Below are positions 42,608 through 53,429 of a stretch of DNA of 60,000 bases, one piece after another. The notes beneath the pieces were generated by a model. The model made no database searches. It saw only the letters and a list, made by a program, of their open reading frames with translations, and had not been told where the DNA came from. This stretch comes from Symsagittifera roscoffensis (taxonomy: Eukaryota > Xenacoelomorpha > Acoela > Convolutidae). The first letter of the stretch is position 1, and every line of letters begins with the position of its first letter. The translations under genes were made by a program, and so were the position numbers. The DNA lies in the NCBI RefSeq assembly GCF_963678635.1, contig NC_087070.1, positions 30,408,390 to 30,468,389 of the forward strand. Reading direction: 5' to 3'.

Positions 42608-43148
42608 GTTTATTCACGAAAAGATATCCTTCCCAACTATATTGAATTTGCTAAGAACCACAAAAGAATTGGGAGATTTTCTTGATCCCAAAAACCATAC
42701 AACGGAAAAATTTACTTTGAACCTTGCTTCCAATTGCTAAAGAAAAATGAATCGGGACAAATCGAAAAAGCCCAGCAAGTCTATCTTGGTGAAAAAGAAA
42801 AGAGAAAGGATATCAGCAATACGGAATACTTTTATTCACGATGCTGAAAACCTTGGACTCGTTCCTGTATTGGAACCCTATTCTGACAAAGACTCAAGCA
42901 TGGAGCAGGAAATTGCGAACTGTCATGCGTTGTATGACGTAGCAACATACAAGAAGAGAAAGGTGTGTGTCACAATCAAGAAGTAGAGTGTGAACAAGCC
43001 ACCCTACTTTCATATTCGACTCTTCACTGCAAAGGAGAACGAAGTCTTGAAGCAAGTTGCCTATGTCAACTATACTTTGAACGAATTCGAAAAACACGCC
43101 CAAGTCTTGGGAGATTTTATGTTTGTTGAGAACTGTAAGGTTCAATAA
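42608..43148 (+). pseudogene. ORF W, outer copy, broken
   Basis: The start codon is replaced (GTT at the position of ATG); there is an internal frameshift and a TAG after the VCVTIKK segment. The normal stop is mutated to TGT and the next TAA is at 43146-43148. Confidence 0.6.
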
Positions 43149-43233
43149 TTTTGTTAATTGATGTTATTATAGTCATTTAATTCAAATATTCATCTTCTTG
43201 AATCGTTTTTTAAAATTTCTTTGAGCTGAGCAG

Positions 43234-43492
43234 TATGAGTTGGAACATTGGTTTTTCTAGAAATATTGTTTAAAAGCTTCAAAAAAAATTGGGACTTTTT
43301 CATACCGTCTTACAAAAAAAGTCCCAGAAGTTTTCCCTAACAGTTTTAGAATCTCAAAATTTACCAAAATTGCAAGATTTGGATACAGAATTACAAATTT
43401 CTCAAACATTCAAAAAAACTTGTATCATTATTGACGAATGCACTAGAGAAAATGAACGTTCAGAAATTGAAGGAAATTCTCAGAAACCTTGA
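43234..43492 (+). pseudogene. ORF SW, outer copy, internally deleted
   Basis: ATG 43234 (MSWNIGFSRN); frame damage follows early, and the middle Asn-rich region of the inner copies is absent. Its end (TCIIIDECTRENERSEIE) overlaps the start of V by 41 nt. Confidence 0.55.
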
Positions 43493-43856
43493 TTTGATTA
43501 AGCATGAAGTTTCATTAAAAACAAAAAGAAAAAATTACTTTCTTTGTACCTGTATTGTTTTGGACTCAAACATAAATTTGAAAGAAATGGACCAAAAATT
43601 TCCTTTTAGGGGTCTAATTGGATACGGAAATTCCTGTACGGATTATTTTCTTGCAAATTCAAAAAAACTTAGACTTCATGCAATTTTACATGATGCAGCT
43701 GGATCTGTGAAGTCTACTACTCATAAGGGGCCTGGTTATTGTTATGTTTTACCTAGATTTCCAAGTTCTTGTTTTCTTCGTCACGTGACTGGATTGTTCT
43801 TCTGTTTATATGTTAAAAATTTTGCTTCAGCAGTATATGCATTGTTCGATTGTTAG
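43452..43856 (+). CDS. ORF V, outer copy (134 aa, unknown)
   Basis: Open from ATG 43452 to TAG 43854-43856, the only uninterrupted copy. Lys-rich N-terminus, then a conserved-looking middle (GYGNSCTDYFLANSKKLRL, HDAAGSVKS), then a hydrophobic Cys-containing end (GLFFCLYVKNFASAVYALF). It starts inside SW in a different frame. No family recognised. Confidence 0.55.
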   Translation: MNVQKLKEILRNLDLIKHEVSLKTKRKNYFLCTCIVLDSNINLKEMDQKFPFRGLIGYGNSCTDYFLANSKKLRLHAILHDAAGSVKSTTHKGPGYCYVLPRFPSSCFLRHVTGLFFCLYVKNFASAVYALFDC

Positions 43857-43895
43857 TCAGTTTAACCAAAAATTTTAGTGAAAACAGTTTACATC

Positions 43896-44368
43896 ATGAG
43901 TCTAGTTGTTTTGGATAATGAGTGTATTGAAAACAAAATAGTGAAAGAGTTAGGAAATTATAAAAATGGACAAACTGTGGGATATTCCTTTCTTCCTCCC
44001 AAAAACCTCGAAGCTACATCTCAGTCTGCTTCATGTACAAAGCATCTTCATGGAATCAATTGGAACGGTTGCCATGAAAATATACTGATCTTGAAAAAAT
44101 ATTTTAATAAATGAACGCTCCAGAAATGGAGTTTTTTTATGCAAAAGGTTATGAAAAATGTAAAACACTGTCAGAAATTTTGGAAACAAAGGTTAAAAAT
44201 TTGGATGACTACGCTTGCCCCAAAATTCAGAATTTGGTTTTCAAAGATGAAAAATATGATTGGAGGTGTAGCAAGTACCCGTTTTGTCATGCAAATACTC
44301 TTCACTGTGCAGAAAGAAAAGCATTTGCATATGGAACATGGACTCGATGTTTTTTTAATAAGTTGTAA
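43896..44368 (+). pseudogene. ORF U, outer copy, frameshifted
   Basis: ATG 43896, open to 44114, then continues from 44111 in another frame to 44368. D7 and E9 and the Cys/His-rich C-terminus are kept. Confidence 0.6.
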
Positions 44369-44448
44369 AAAATCTAACTAACTTTGTATTATCGTGTTTT
44401 TGAAATTTAAATGTTAATCACTGTCAATTTTTTCATTTCATAGTTGAG

Positions 44449-44706
44449 TTGGGAGATGAATGTGTCAAGCAATTAAATTTAGGAAGTTTTGTTTTTGATG
44501 AGGAGAATCATGAGCGAAAATCATGGAATTTTTTTGGATGTATGTGTAACAGATCTCTTTTAGTTATTATGTGCCAATTTTTTGTCATAGTCTTAATACT
44601 AGCATGTGCAATCGTTGGAATAATTTTATCCACTACATGTGAAGAAACAACAGTTTGGGTAGCAATTTTAACTAGTACAGTCGGTTTTATTTTACCTTCT
44701 CCATAG
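44449..44706 (+). pseudogene. Small membrane protein R, outer copy, start codon lost
   Basis: Open for 85 codons, but the position of the inner ATG is TTG. Cys-containing start, then two hydrophobic segments (CQFFVIVLILACAIVGII and TVWVAILTSTVGFIL). It ends with TAG at 44704-44706, three bases before the ATPase ATG. Confidence 0.55.
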
Positions 44707-44708
44707 CT

Positions 44709-45402
44709 ATGAATAAAATAACTTCTACCAAAGAATGAATTTTTTATATCGCTAGTTGGACTAAGTGGATCTGGAAAACCGCGTTTTATTTTTGATTGGT
44801 TAAAATTGGTACAGTTCAACCAAAATTTGACAAAATTTTTTATTTTTATCAACATTATCAACCTCTTTATGGACAAATGTAAAAAAAAAACTTAAGTTTA
44901 TCCAAGGAGTTGATTTTGGACTGATTGAAAGCCTTGCCAATTCTAAAACATACTAATACTTTCCCAAGAATGGAACGAAATACCTGTTAATAATTGATGA
45001 CTCTTTTGATGAAATTTCAAATTCTAAGCAGTTTGTAAAAGTTGCTACTGCTGGAAGACACAGGGGACTGAATACAATATATAGTAAGCATAACGTGTTT
45101 CACCAAAGCAAAGTGGGAAGAGATGTTGAATTATAAAATACACATTAGTCGTTTTCAAGTCACCGAGAGATGTTTTACAAATCAACACCTTAAGTCAACA
45201 ACTAGGTCTAGGATCACAATTGAAGGAGTGGTATCAAGATGCAACATCTACTCCTTATGTTCATTTACTCATTGATTTAACTCCAAAAACAGTTGATTTG
45301 CTAAGATATTGCACAAACAGTGGATCGCTACCTTCAAAATTTTATCTACCAGCAGAAACAGAAACAAAGTTTTTGGACGATGAGCATCCAATACGTCTCT
45401 AT
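44709..45402 (+). pseudogene. Packaging ATPase, outer copy, broken
   Basis: ATG 44709. Several frameshifts and stops; the Walker A region is degenerate (GLSGSGKP), Walker B (LLIIDDS) is recognisable, and the C-terminal part (from 45220) is open. No stop at the inner stop position (TAT), so the frame continues to 45681. Confidence 0.7.
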
Positions 45403-45681
45403 ACTCCCAACATTTCAAATATTTTCCCAAAAACTTCAAAAACAATTCATCCTATTTTGGCAAAAAATTTTCATTCAATTCCTCAGCGAATGTCTAGTAA
45501 ACTTGCTACGAGGCGAGCTAAAGGATCTCCGAAAAGTAGACGTAGTAAAATATCGAAGAGAAATATCAGATCTCACACGAAGAAGAACTTCATTCATAAA
45601 AGGAGAACTATTTTAAGCTCGCCAAAAGGCTTACAATTAATAACTGTTATCACTCTTTTTGTCAGTAAACGATTGACATAG
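45380..45681 (+). pseudogene. Small ORF T, outer copy
   Basis: ATG 45380; open to 45616, then one frame change to the conserved KGLQLI end. It overlaps the extended ATPase frame over most of its length. Confidence 0.5.
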
Positions 45682-45682
45682 T

Positions 45683-46085
45683 ATGGATCAGTTTGTTCTA
45701 ATTCCTTACTCAATTTATCAATCACAAAGTACACTTCCAAAAAAATTGGAACAAAAACAAGAAAAAGAAGAGATTGTACCAAAAGATTTTGATTATTTTT
45801 ACAGTGCTTATAATGCAAAGTTGAAAACGAATATTAAAAAGCACCTTATTGATTTATTTTGAATTCTCCTAGAATTAGGCTAAGTCAGTCAGAAAATATC
45901 ATAATAGATAATCGAGACACAAAAGAATCAATTGTAGACTTTGTGTGTGCACTAAAGCGAAAAAATACCGACTTCCCGATCTTTACTTTACCATTTTGGA
46001 TGCAACTCAAATTCCACCTAAATTTGTTATCAACAAGAATGCCGAAGCGGAAGACAGAGGAACTTGGATCCCTTTCAAAATCTGA
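45683..46085 (+). pseudogene. ORF S, outer copy, broken
   Basis: ATG 45683 just after the T stop; a stop near 45860 and a frame change near 45980 interrupt it. It keeps the DNRDTKESIVDFV segment and overlaps the integrase start. Confidence 0.55.
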
Positions 46086-46978
46086 AAAGGTAAGTATAAA
46101 CAGATTGTATTCTAGGGTTAGAGCTGCGTACGGTTCTGTGCAAAACTTGAGTAAAGTCAGTGGATTGTCAAAAAAGAAAGTAGAACAAGTTTTACCAACC
46201 AAAACATCGTATACAAAATTTGGTCCCCCAATCAGACGTTTCCAAAGGCTTCAAGTTTTTTCAAAACCTATCAATGAAACTTGGTGTATGGATTTGGCAT
46301 TTGTGGACAAACTAGCGAGTCAAAACAATGGAGTTAAATTTTCCTTGGTTGCTGTTGATGTTTTTTCGCGATTTGTCAGAGTTCAAACAATGAAAACTAA
46401 ATATGCCGAGGACACTTTGCAGGCTTTCAAAAAAATGATTTCTCGAAAAAACACTCCGGAAAAGCTTTGGATTGATAAAGGAACAGAATATGGGGGAACT
46501 TTCAAAAAATTTTGCGAAGAAAAAAACATTGAAGTTTACTCACTAATGAATGAAACAAAAGCTGCATTTGCAGAGAGAGCCATTCAATCATTAAAACACC
46601 TTATTTACCGCTACATAGAAGATCATGGCAAAAAATTCATTCACAAATTGCCGCAATTTGTGTCTACAATGAATTGTCGCATCAATAGATCTATTGGAGA
46701 TCACCTAAAGATGTCAAGAATACTGATTTCCTCTCAATTCTGTACAATAAAATTCTAGCAAAGTGTAAGAAACTAAATTTCAAAGTTGGAGACAGTGAGA
46801 ATTTCAAAGAATGATATTCCGTTCCGAAAAGGATACAAACCACATATTTGCAGATGAAATTTTTGATATTTCGGCAATATCTACTAAAAAGACTCCTACA
46901 TATATCATCAGACATCTCGACAAAGAAGAAATTCTGGGAAAACTTTATGAGAAAAAGCTAAGAAAATGTTCAATTTAG
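46039..46978 (+). pseudogene. Integrase, outer copy, frameshifted near the C-terminus
   Basis: From ATG 46039. The catalytic core is open and complete (WCMDLAFVD, LWIDKGTEYGG, AERAIQSLK), with Tyr where the inner copy has a stop. A frameshift near 46695 ends the frame at 46758; the C-terminal domain follows out of phase to TAG 46976-46978. Confidence 0.8.
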
Positions 46979-46994
46979 AAGTAAGTCAGTTGTC

Positions 46995-47762
46995 ATGGAC
47001 TTTTTTTACAATTGAATTAGTTTTCAACGCTTCTTTTAATTGTTATCCGAATAATAGTCTTCGTTCCTTAACAAACTTTCTTCCCAAAAAATAAATTTGA
47101 AATGAGAATGGGAGGTTGCTATTTCAGAAATATCATACCTTTCTTTGAACCAAAATGTTACACAGGGAAAGTTTTGCATTCGCAGATGGTAGAGAAAGTT
47201 CTGAGGAGAAAAGAAAGATAGTACCGATGCATTTTGAACCACGATTGTATCCAAGTATTGTTGATATAGTTGTAGCCATGAACAACAAAAATCCAGAACG
47301 TCTAGGTGCTCAGGCATTTGAAAATAACGGATTCTATGTATCAGTAGATAAAATTACTCAAAAGGTTGCCGTTCATTTACCTGAGAACCAATCAGTATTT
47401 ATTATTGAAAGTTCTGACTTGAGTCACATTATTTTTGCTCTGAGTCACAGGTTGTGATTTAGAGCAAAAATAAACAGGGGTTATAATGAAAAGAAAAGGA
47501 CCACATTATCCTCAGTTTTCTTACGACATTATAAGAATGCATTCTTTGATTATATATAGTGATATTATAGAATATAACATATTCGGTGATACAAAAACTC
47601 CCTTATTGCGTTGTATTCCATTCATCTCCAAAGTAAAAAGTGGAGAGATATAATTTCTAACGACAGTACATGAATTATCAGTCTTTTACAAATTTACAGT
47701 TTAAAAAACTATTGAAAAATTCTTTGTATAGTAACAAGATAGAACTAAGAGGTAGTACCTCT
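46995..47762 (+). pseudogene. Penton-like protein, outer copy, broken
   Basis: ATG 46995; frame lost early, then open 47155-47457, nearly identical to the inner copy. The 3' end is joined by deletion (about 47763-47768) to the middle of the small basic protein gene. Confidence 0.6.
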
Positions 47763-47768
47763 TAAACC

Positions 47769-47969
47769 GCTGCTCCAGAGAATGAAGAAGTTGTTAGTGG
47801 ACGAAAAAAACTCAAAACATTTGCAAAAGATGTGGGAACAAGAACAGTTCCGAAACACTTGGGAGGTGGAAAAAAGTAATACAAGCGTAAGACAAGAAGA
47901 GCCATTTCTCGAAAAAGTAGATCAAAAAACAATCGCTCTCGCAAAGAAATTTTTGACAATATAAAATGA
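47769..47969 (+). pseudogene. Small basic virion-type protein, outer copy, N-terminus deleted
   Basis: Only the part from the AAPE segment on remains. The TGA of the inner copy is a Gly codon here, but a TAA follows the GGGKK segment. The stop overlaps the capsid ATG at 47966. Confidence 0.5.
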
Positions 47970-48903
47970 GTGTAAACCAAAGTCGTTTTCTGTACGGGGC
48001 TTTTAAAAACTCTTCATTGGAGATTTTTGATAACGTCCCAGTTTTGGAAACAATTATGTCATCTTACATACAAGAAGTATTCCCCAGTACTTCACTGGAT
48101 GAAAGCAGTTTGAGTTTGACTTTGAAACGGATCGTCATTTCTACTTGGATATGCGTGATACCCATTTTAATTTAAAGCTTCAATTATTCAAAGGAAGATT
48201 GTTTGATTCTTTCAAAAAAGAAAAAGCAGAACATAACGCAAAATCGGAGGAAAATTCAGATGAGGAACCACAAGCTCACTTAACTTATGTAAACAATCTC
48301 TCTATTCTCCAACTGTGAAGTTTATTTTAACAATACAATGGTTTACAACGCCGATGGATTATATCCTCATGAGGCACAAATATCGAACGAATTCAACTCC
48401 TCAGCATTGAGTAATATAGGAATATTTGCTGGTCATGGATACAGTTTTGAAGAATATCCTGATGCATTTGATATGCATCCGTTCACTGATAAAGCAAATT
48501 TCTTAGGATCAGGGATAACTTTTTAACTCTATAGGAGACTTGCCATTGATTTGTTTATTGGCGAAAAATTGTTGCTACCAAATATCAAAGTTCGAATTAA
48601 ACTAATTCGAGCTAAATCTAAATTTTACATGCTATCTGATAATCCAAATGTCAGTCTGAAAATTATCGATTGTTCGCTGTTTACTAGAAGAACTTTAGTT
48701 GCTGAACCTAATCATCAATACTTGCTATGGAATCTGGAAAAAGAACCTGCTCAATACAGTTACATGGAAACTATAGCCGGAACCTTTATCATTCCATCTC
48801 GTCAAAACCAATTCATACAAGAAAATATATTCAATATCGCCCAAATAAGAAAATAGCTGTTCCACTGAATACAAATTCAGCTGTTGCAGGTTCTTTTCAT
48901 GAG
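47966..48903 (+). pseudogene. Major capsid protein, outer copy, truncated
   Basis: ATG 47966, frameshift near 48110, another near 48300, open 48338-48526, a TAA near 48526, open 48551-48856. Homology stops at AGSFHE (48903), the same spot where the inner 967-bp duplication begins. Unrelated DNA follows. Confidence 0.75.
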
Positions 48904-48916
48904 TATTTTATAAGTT

Positions 48917-49625
48917 TTATAAGATTGATTCCTGTATATTGTTAATATGCGTAGTTTTTGTTTCAAAACGATTAACATATTGTAATTTTAAATTCTCGGT
49001 TTCTTCGATATTCATTGTGATTTCTGCTTGCTCTAGCTTGTCTACTAGTTTTCGAAAATCTAGATCTGGTTCTCGAATTGAGGAAGGATGAGATGCTCTT
49101 TTCTTTATAGCAATTTTCCTTAGTTGTGGTGTTAAGGTCATCATTAAAATTTCTGTCATTTTTGTATTCTTATAGTCATGCGTATCAAGCGAATATGCTT
49201 TTCGAACTAGTGTTTCGATTCTAACTGCTAATTAGTTTATAGTTTCCTTTGGTAATCTGCGAATTTCATTACATAAAACTCTTTGATGTTGTTTGTTTCT
49301 TTCAGAATCAAACATTTTTTTTGTTTTATAAGTATTTTGAATTAATTGATTTAGTTACTAAAAATTGCGGGTAAGAATTGATTGAATTTTGAAAAAAATC
49401 AAATGCGTTTTGCATCGAGATTATACGTGTGAAAAAATTATCTTATCGTATCAAACAGGCTTTGAGTGCTCCAACACTTTCTCTGTAACTTTCTTTTTTT
49501 ATTTTGAACCACTTGTTACATTATTTTGGGCGTAGAATACCAGTTTGTTTCATTGTTAATAAAATTTTCCAAGGCTGTGAAACGATAAGAAACATCAACT
49601 TTCAGGAAATTGGTTGCACTGAACA
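48917..49625 (-). pseudogene. LTR-retrotransposon Gag-like fragment, broken
   Basis: Minus strand. Recognisable stretches include ALKACL, FFTRIISMQNAFDFF, LCNEIRRLPKETIN, a stop, then LAVRIETLVRKAYSLDTHDY and an open segment (48917-49159) with MTLTPQLRKIAIKKRASHPS. The helical, Leu-rich pattern fits a retroelement Gag capsid domain; family not certain. It directly abuts the truncated outer Polinton. Confidence 0.5.
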
Positions 49626-49856
49626 AAACAATTTTCTCGTTTAAAATGATTCACATCAATTTTTCTGCTTCGATTTTTTAGAATTGATTTCAAACGTATA
49701 GAAAACCTAATAAAAATGGTAAACATTGGCGTATAAGGCCCAGAATATCTGGTAAGTGATTTTTTTTTCAAAGAAGTCAATTAAATTGAACAAGGAATAA
49801 AAAGAGCGTATATACCGCACAGCTTACAGTTGAAGCAGTTAAGTGAAGGGTGTGTG
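49626..49856. other. Spacer, nothing recognised
   Basis: 231 bp between the Gag-like fragment and the reverse transcriptase stop codon. No ORF, repeat or motif of note. Confidence 0.3.
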
Positions 49857-52395
49857 TCAACTAGTTGCCTTAAGGATGCATCCAGCGTTCCCGCGCTGAA
49901 TCGCTAGGTCTAGCTTTTGTTTGAGAAATTTAAAAGCTAGTTTCTCACCCGTTAAGACTGTTATTCGCCTTGCAAGTTCTTTCAATAAAACTGCAGTAGA
50001 CCTACCAGCGCCACCCAGTGTTTGCATGGCAACGGGTTTGAAAATTACAGTGGAAGGGAGGTCTGAATAGTGGTTTCTTTTGCGGACTTCGGCCTCGGAA
50101 GCTGCATTGGCACCCGGAAGAACTCCCATTCGCATATTAGAGTTTGCCAAACGACTTATACATGTGAAATCCCATGCCAAGGTCCGTCCTCGCTGCCATG
50201 GCATCAGTGTGTGTCCATCTGGTCTGCGTCCATCTTTGCGTAGCAGCCCGATAGGTTCTAGTGTGGAACTGATGCCGAGTGATTTTATAGAATCTTTAAT
50301 GATCATGTTGCCAGTCGAGTGTCTGATGAACCTGTGCTTGATCTTCGGGCAGACAAGTGCGTGTCTTCCATCTGTTGCTGCGACATAGCCACATTTGCAC
50401 GTGTGTTGTGCGGTTACTGGGGCTCCTAGACGCAGACCAGCTGAAATACGGAACTCATCATCGGACAAAGTCAGACCCAGTGGACGAGAAGGGAGGACGT
50501 CCAGCCAAGCGCCTGAACCTACCGCGCGACAGCCGTGATAACGAGCAAGTGAAATTTCGTCGGTACAATTGCTCAAAATAATTGCGGATTGTTGTTCGTA
50601 GATAGGTTTTGTCCAAAATTTTTGAGCGCACTGGGGGGTTAAGTCTTCAAATCGGTGGTTGCTGAGAGACTCCCAGTGGTCGACGGCTTCGTTAAAAAGA
50701 CCAGGATTGCTTATCTCAGGAGCAAGGCGGTGCCGTAAATTTTCAGTGGAAACAAAAGAAGCAACAAATGCTGATGAGCTGAGAGTGCTGGTTTTTTGAA
50801 GACCAAACCCTCCTTGTTTCGTGGGCAAGCAAATTTGACTGAAAGAGACATCGGAAATGATGCAGTTGAAGATTCTCTCAAGTTCAAGGCATACTAGTGT
50901 GTCGATTTCGTCGAGTAAATCTGTGTGTTTAAAGGCAGGAATAGCGCGGAGGACATACATAAGTTTAGGGACAAAGAAACAGTTTTTAATGAGAAAGAAA
51001 GCGGTTTGACATGGTAAAGAAGCTGTTCGCTGCAGGAGTGTCTTGAGTTTCGCAAGTTTGTCCACTAACTCTGCTCGAATCGACCTAGTGCCTAGACCAG
51101 CCCCAAGAAAAGTGCTATCTTCGGCATCAACGCATTGAATAGTGGGAAATGTCTCACGAAAAGCTCTTTCTATCTCCTTTTTAATGCTCCCAAAAGCTGT
51201 CACCTCGCACTTCTTCTCATTCAAAAGAAGACCAAGTTTCTCACATGCTTGTTTGATACTCAGAAGATCATGGAGAGTGGTGCGCCATTCATCAGCAAAA
51301 GCAACGTCAACCAGGTATCCAGTTTTCAGCTTGCTCAAGAGGTTCTGCAAAGCAGGATGTAGGACAAGACAAAAGCCAAAGGTAGCCAAGGGATCGCCTT
51401 GCTGAAACCCTTCTGTTGATTGGATAGTGAAGGCACCAGATATCAAGAAACTGCTTTCTTCGTAGCAGAGTTTCACAAAGCTAAGGATCTCCGGGGCGTG
51501 TTCATTGATGGCTTTCAAAATGACATCACGTCTTACACTGTTGAAGGCGTTGGCAAAGTCAATTTTGACAAAGGCTTGATCACGTTCTGCGCATTCAATG
51601 AAATCGCGCGCTACATGGGCCGCCGCCTCACTCCCGTGTTTAACACCAGCTCCTAGCTGAAAAGGCCAAAAATAATCTTTGAATTTTTTCCAGCATGCGC
51701 CGTGAAATGCATTTGGAAGTGAGTCTTCGCAAAGTGTCTCCAATCGCGATCGGGCGTATTCCTCCACATTTCTTGGTCAAAGAGATGAATGTAGCACTGG
51801 AGACGACAGGCTTGATGAACGCAGGGATGTTGCCTGTCAACAATAAATTTGTGTAGTCTGTCAGATGCGAGAGCAGGTTGTTGCCAGCTTCGTTAGCAGA
51901 TGGTGAAAAGGCATCTTTCACGTGTTGTGGTCTGAGGCCCGTCGGTCCACCAGCACTACCTGCGTTAAAAGACATGACCGCTCTCCTGACTTCAGACTGA
52001 CTAACTTGAAGTTGAACACAGTCGTTAGATGGGGGTGTAGCTTTGTCTGCGGGTGCAGGAGGGTGTTTCGCATCGAGCAGTGTTTTGTTCTCAAGAGTCG
52101 TTGGCAGAAAAGTATCGTCGCTGGCTGCCAACCTGACAGCTCCCTTGATATCTCCTTCGTCAAGTTTGGCAGCAATCAGTTTGGAGTTGTCGTTGTTCCC
52201 AGAGCTTGCTGGTTTCTGCGAGACTGGAGAAGGCAAAGTGTACTCACCCCTGTTGAAAGCATTTATCTGTTGCTGTATGGTGCTTCCAAGTGAGGCTCTG
52301 ACCTTCTTACCTGCGCGTGTAGGTTTGCAAAGGCAGCAAGAGGGCATGATCAGATAGCGACCCCATGCTTCCTTGCTTCCCGGGTTAGTAACCAC
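49857..52395 (-). pseudogene. Non-LTR reverse transcriptase with C-terminal restriction-like endonuclease region
   Basis: Minus strand, clearly GC-richer than the Polintons. Two overlapping frames join near 51670 (a frameshift). RT signs in order: GGIRPIAIGDTLRRL, KHGSEAAAHVARDF, motif A (KIDFANAFNSV), motif B (FQQGDPLATFGFCL), motif C degenerate (GYLVDVAFA; the first Asp of the YxDD pair is Val), motif D (LNEKKCE). The C-terminal region has a Cys/His cluster (HTCKCG, GRHALVC) and RRPDG plus LAWDFTC, the pattern of a PD-(D/E)xK-type nuclease as in R2/CRE-like elements. No ATG at the 5' end of the frame; probably 5'-truncated. A dead copy. Confidence 0.7.
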
Positions 52396-52876
52396 CTCTT
52401 TGATGCATTCAGCAGACGTGGAGGCAGTGATTTATATAAAAAGTTGAGACTTGAGAAAGAGTAGTTCAGATCATTTAATGTCGGTCGAAAAAAATTGCTA
52501 CAAAATAGATAAATGGCTATTGAAAATTTATTATTCAGGAAAGTAAATCCGAAGTTTGCTTTTAGTTTTGTTCACTAGTGTGCTTTTAAAGGACGATTCT
52601 GGTTAATATGTTTCTATTGTTGTAATTTGTAGCAGCAAAAGGATGGGTTGTCCACTTAGTGTCTTCATTGTTCTTGCCATTTTTTTTCAGTGCTCCATGA
52701 TCTCCTTGTCCGTAGAACAATAATTATGTTTTTTCCTGGATTGGTAAAGAGCATGAGGGCCCCCTGCTGACAGTACTGAAAAAACAGCGTTGAAGGGGGC
52801 AATTTTTGGTACTGTGAACCAAGAAAAATTTCCGTGCCGATTCAGTGGGAAGTTTTCGAAAAGTTTTGTTTAATTC
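52396..52876. other. Spacer between reverse transcriptase and LINE 3' end
   Basis: AT-rich with a TATATAAAAAG near 52433 and an inverted repeat GCCCCCT/AGGGGGC (52759-52765, 52794-52800). No supported gene. Confidence 0.35.
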
Positions 52877-52911
52877 TGATCATTAGGCGGTTGTGCCGCC
52901 TCTCTTGATCA
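52877..52911. other. 3' UTR hairpin of LINE, copy 1
   Basis: TGATCA at both ends and an inner 6-bp stem AGGCGG/CCGCCT (52885-52890, 52896-52901) with a 5-nt loop. It lies about 75-110 nt after the LINE RT stop. Repeated at 57178-57212. Confidence 0.55.
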
Positions 52912-52985
52912 GCATATTAGTTATGTTTTTTATTTAGCTCGTCTCATGTATATTAAATGCATTTTCGTCCAGGTTTTTTTCTAAG

Positions 52986-53429
52986 TTATTTATGATTGAT
53001 CATTTTCGAGTTCACTAATTCTCGTGGAAGTTTGTTCCTGTCTGTTGCAGCTCTGATCGTGAAAAATTGTTTTGTTGTTGAATTCGAATTAACTTTTTGA
53101 CGCTTTTGGATCGAAACGGTTATTTCTCGTCTTCCACGTTGTTCAAGAGACGGTAGATATAGCTTTCGCAGTCTTTCCCTTAAGTTTCCAACATTTTTTA
53201 AAAGTTTCTTGGGTCGCGGATACCAAGCTTGATTGTAAATATCAAGATAAGGCCATTTAAGCCATTTGAAAACTTTCAAACAGCCAGGTTTAGTCTTTTT
53301 GTTGTTAGTTTTCGTGAAAATGGCAAAGATTGAGTCAGCTGGTTTCATTTTGGTGAGAATTTGTTTTTCGAACAAATTGTTATTATCAATGACAACACCC
53401 AGATGTTTTGCTTCCTCTGCTTTTTTCAA
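52986..53429 (-). pseudogene. LINE reverse transcriptase C-terminal fragment, copy 1
   Basis: 147 codons: LGVVIDNNNLFEKQI (thumb region), LDIYNQAWYPRPKKLLKNVG, LYLPSLEQRGRREITV, then FFTIRAATDRNKLPRELVNS. This is the known C-terminal signature of CR1/L2/Jockey-type RTs. No start of its own; the upstream RT is destroyed. Confidence 0.65.

Larger units (their letters stand above)
1..48903 (+). mobile_element. Outer (older) Polinton/Maverick, interrupted by an inner Polinton and truncated at both visible ends
   Basis: Made of 1-3412 and 41957-48903; everything between is the inner element. Gene order is polymerase (minus), Y (plus), a promoter-like block, X (minus), W, SW, V, U, R, ATPase, T, S, integrase, penton-like, pVI/pX-like, capsid (plus), the same order and orientation as the inner element. 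The capsid gene breaks off at 48903, so the protease and right inverted repeat are missing. The left end lies before the window. Almost every gene has stops, indels or a lost start codon. Identity as a Polinton rests on the polymerase, integrase, ATPase and capsid set; the nested layout is inferred from the repeats at 3407-3412 and 41957-41962. Confidence 0.85.

Noticed and set aside
51135-51405. Plus-strand open frames over the reverse transcriptase
   Set aside because: Shadows of the minus-strand RT coding sequence.
52759-52800. GCCCCCT/AGGGGGC inverted repeat as a terminator or RNA gene
   Set aside because: Loop is 28 nt with little further pairing; no supporting context beyond being repeated in the tandem duplication.
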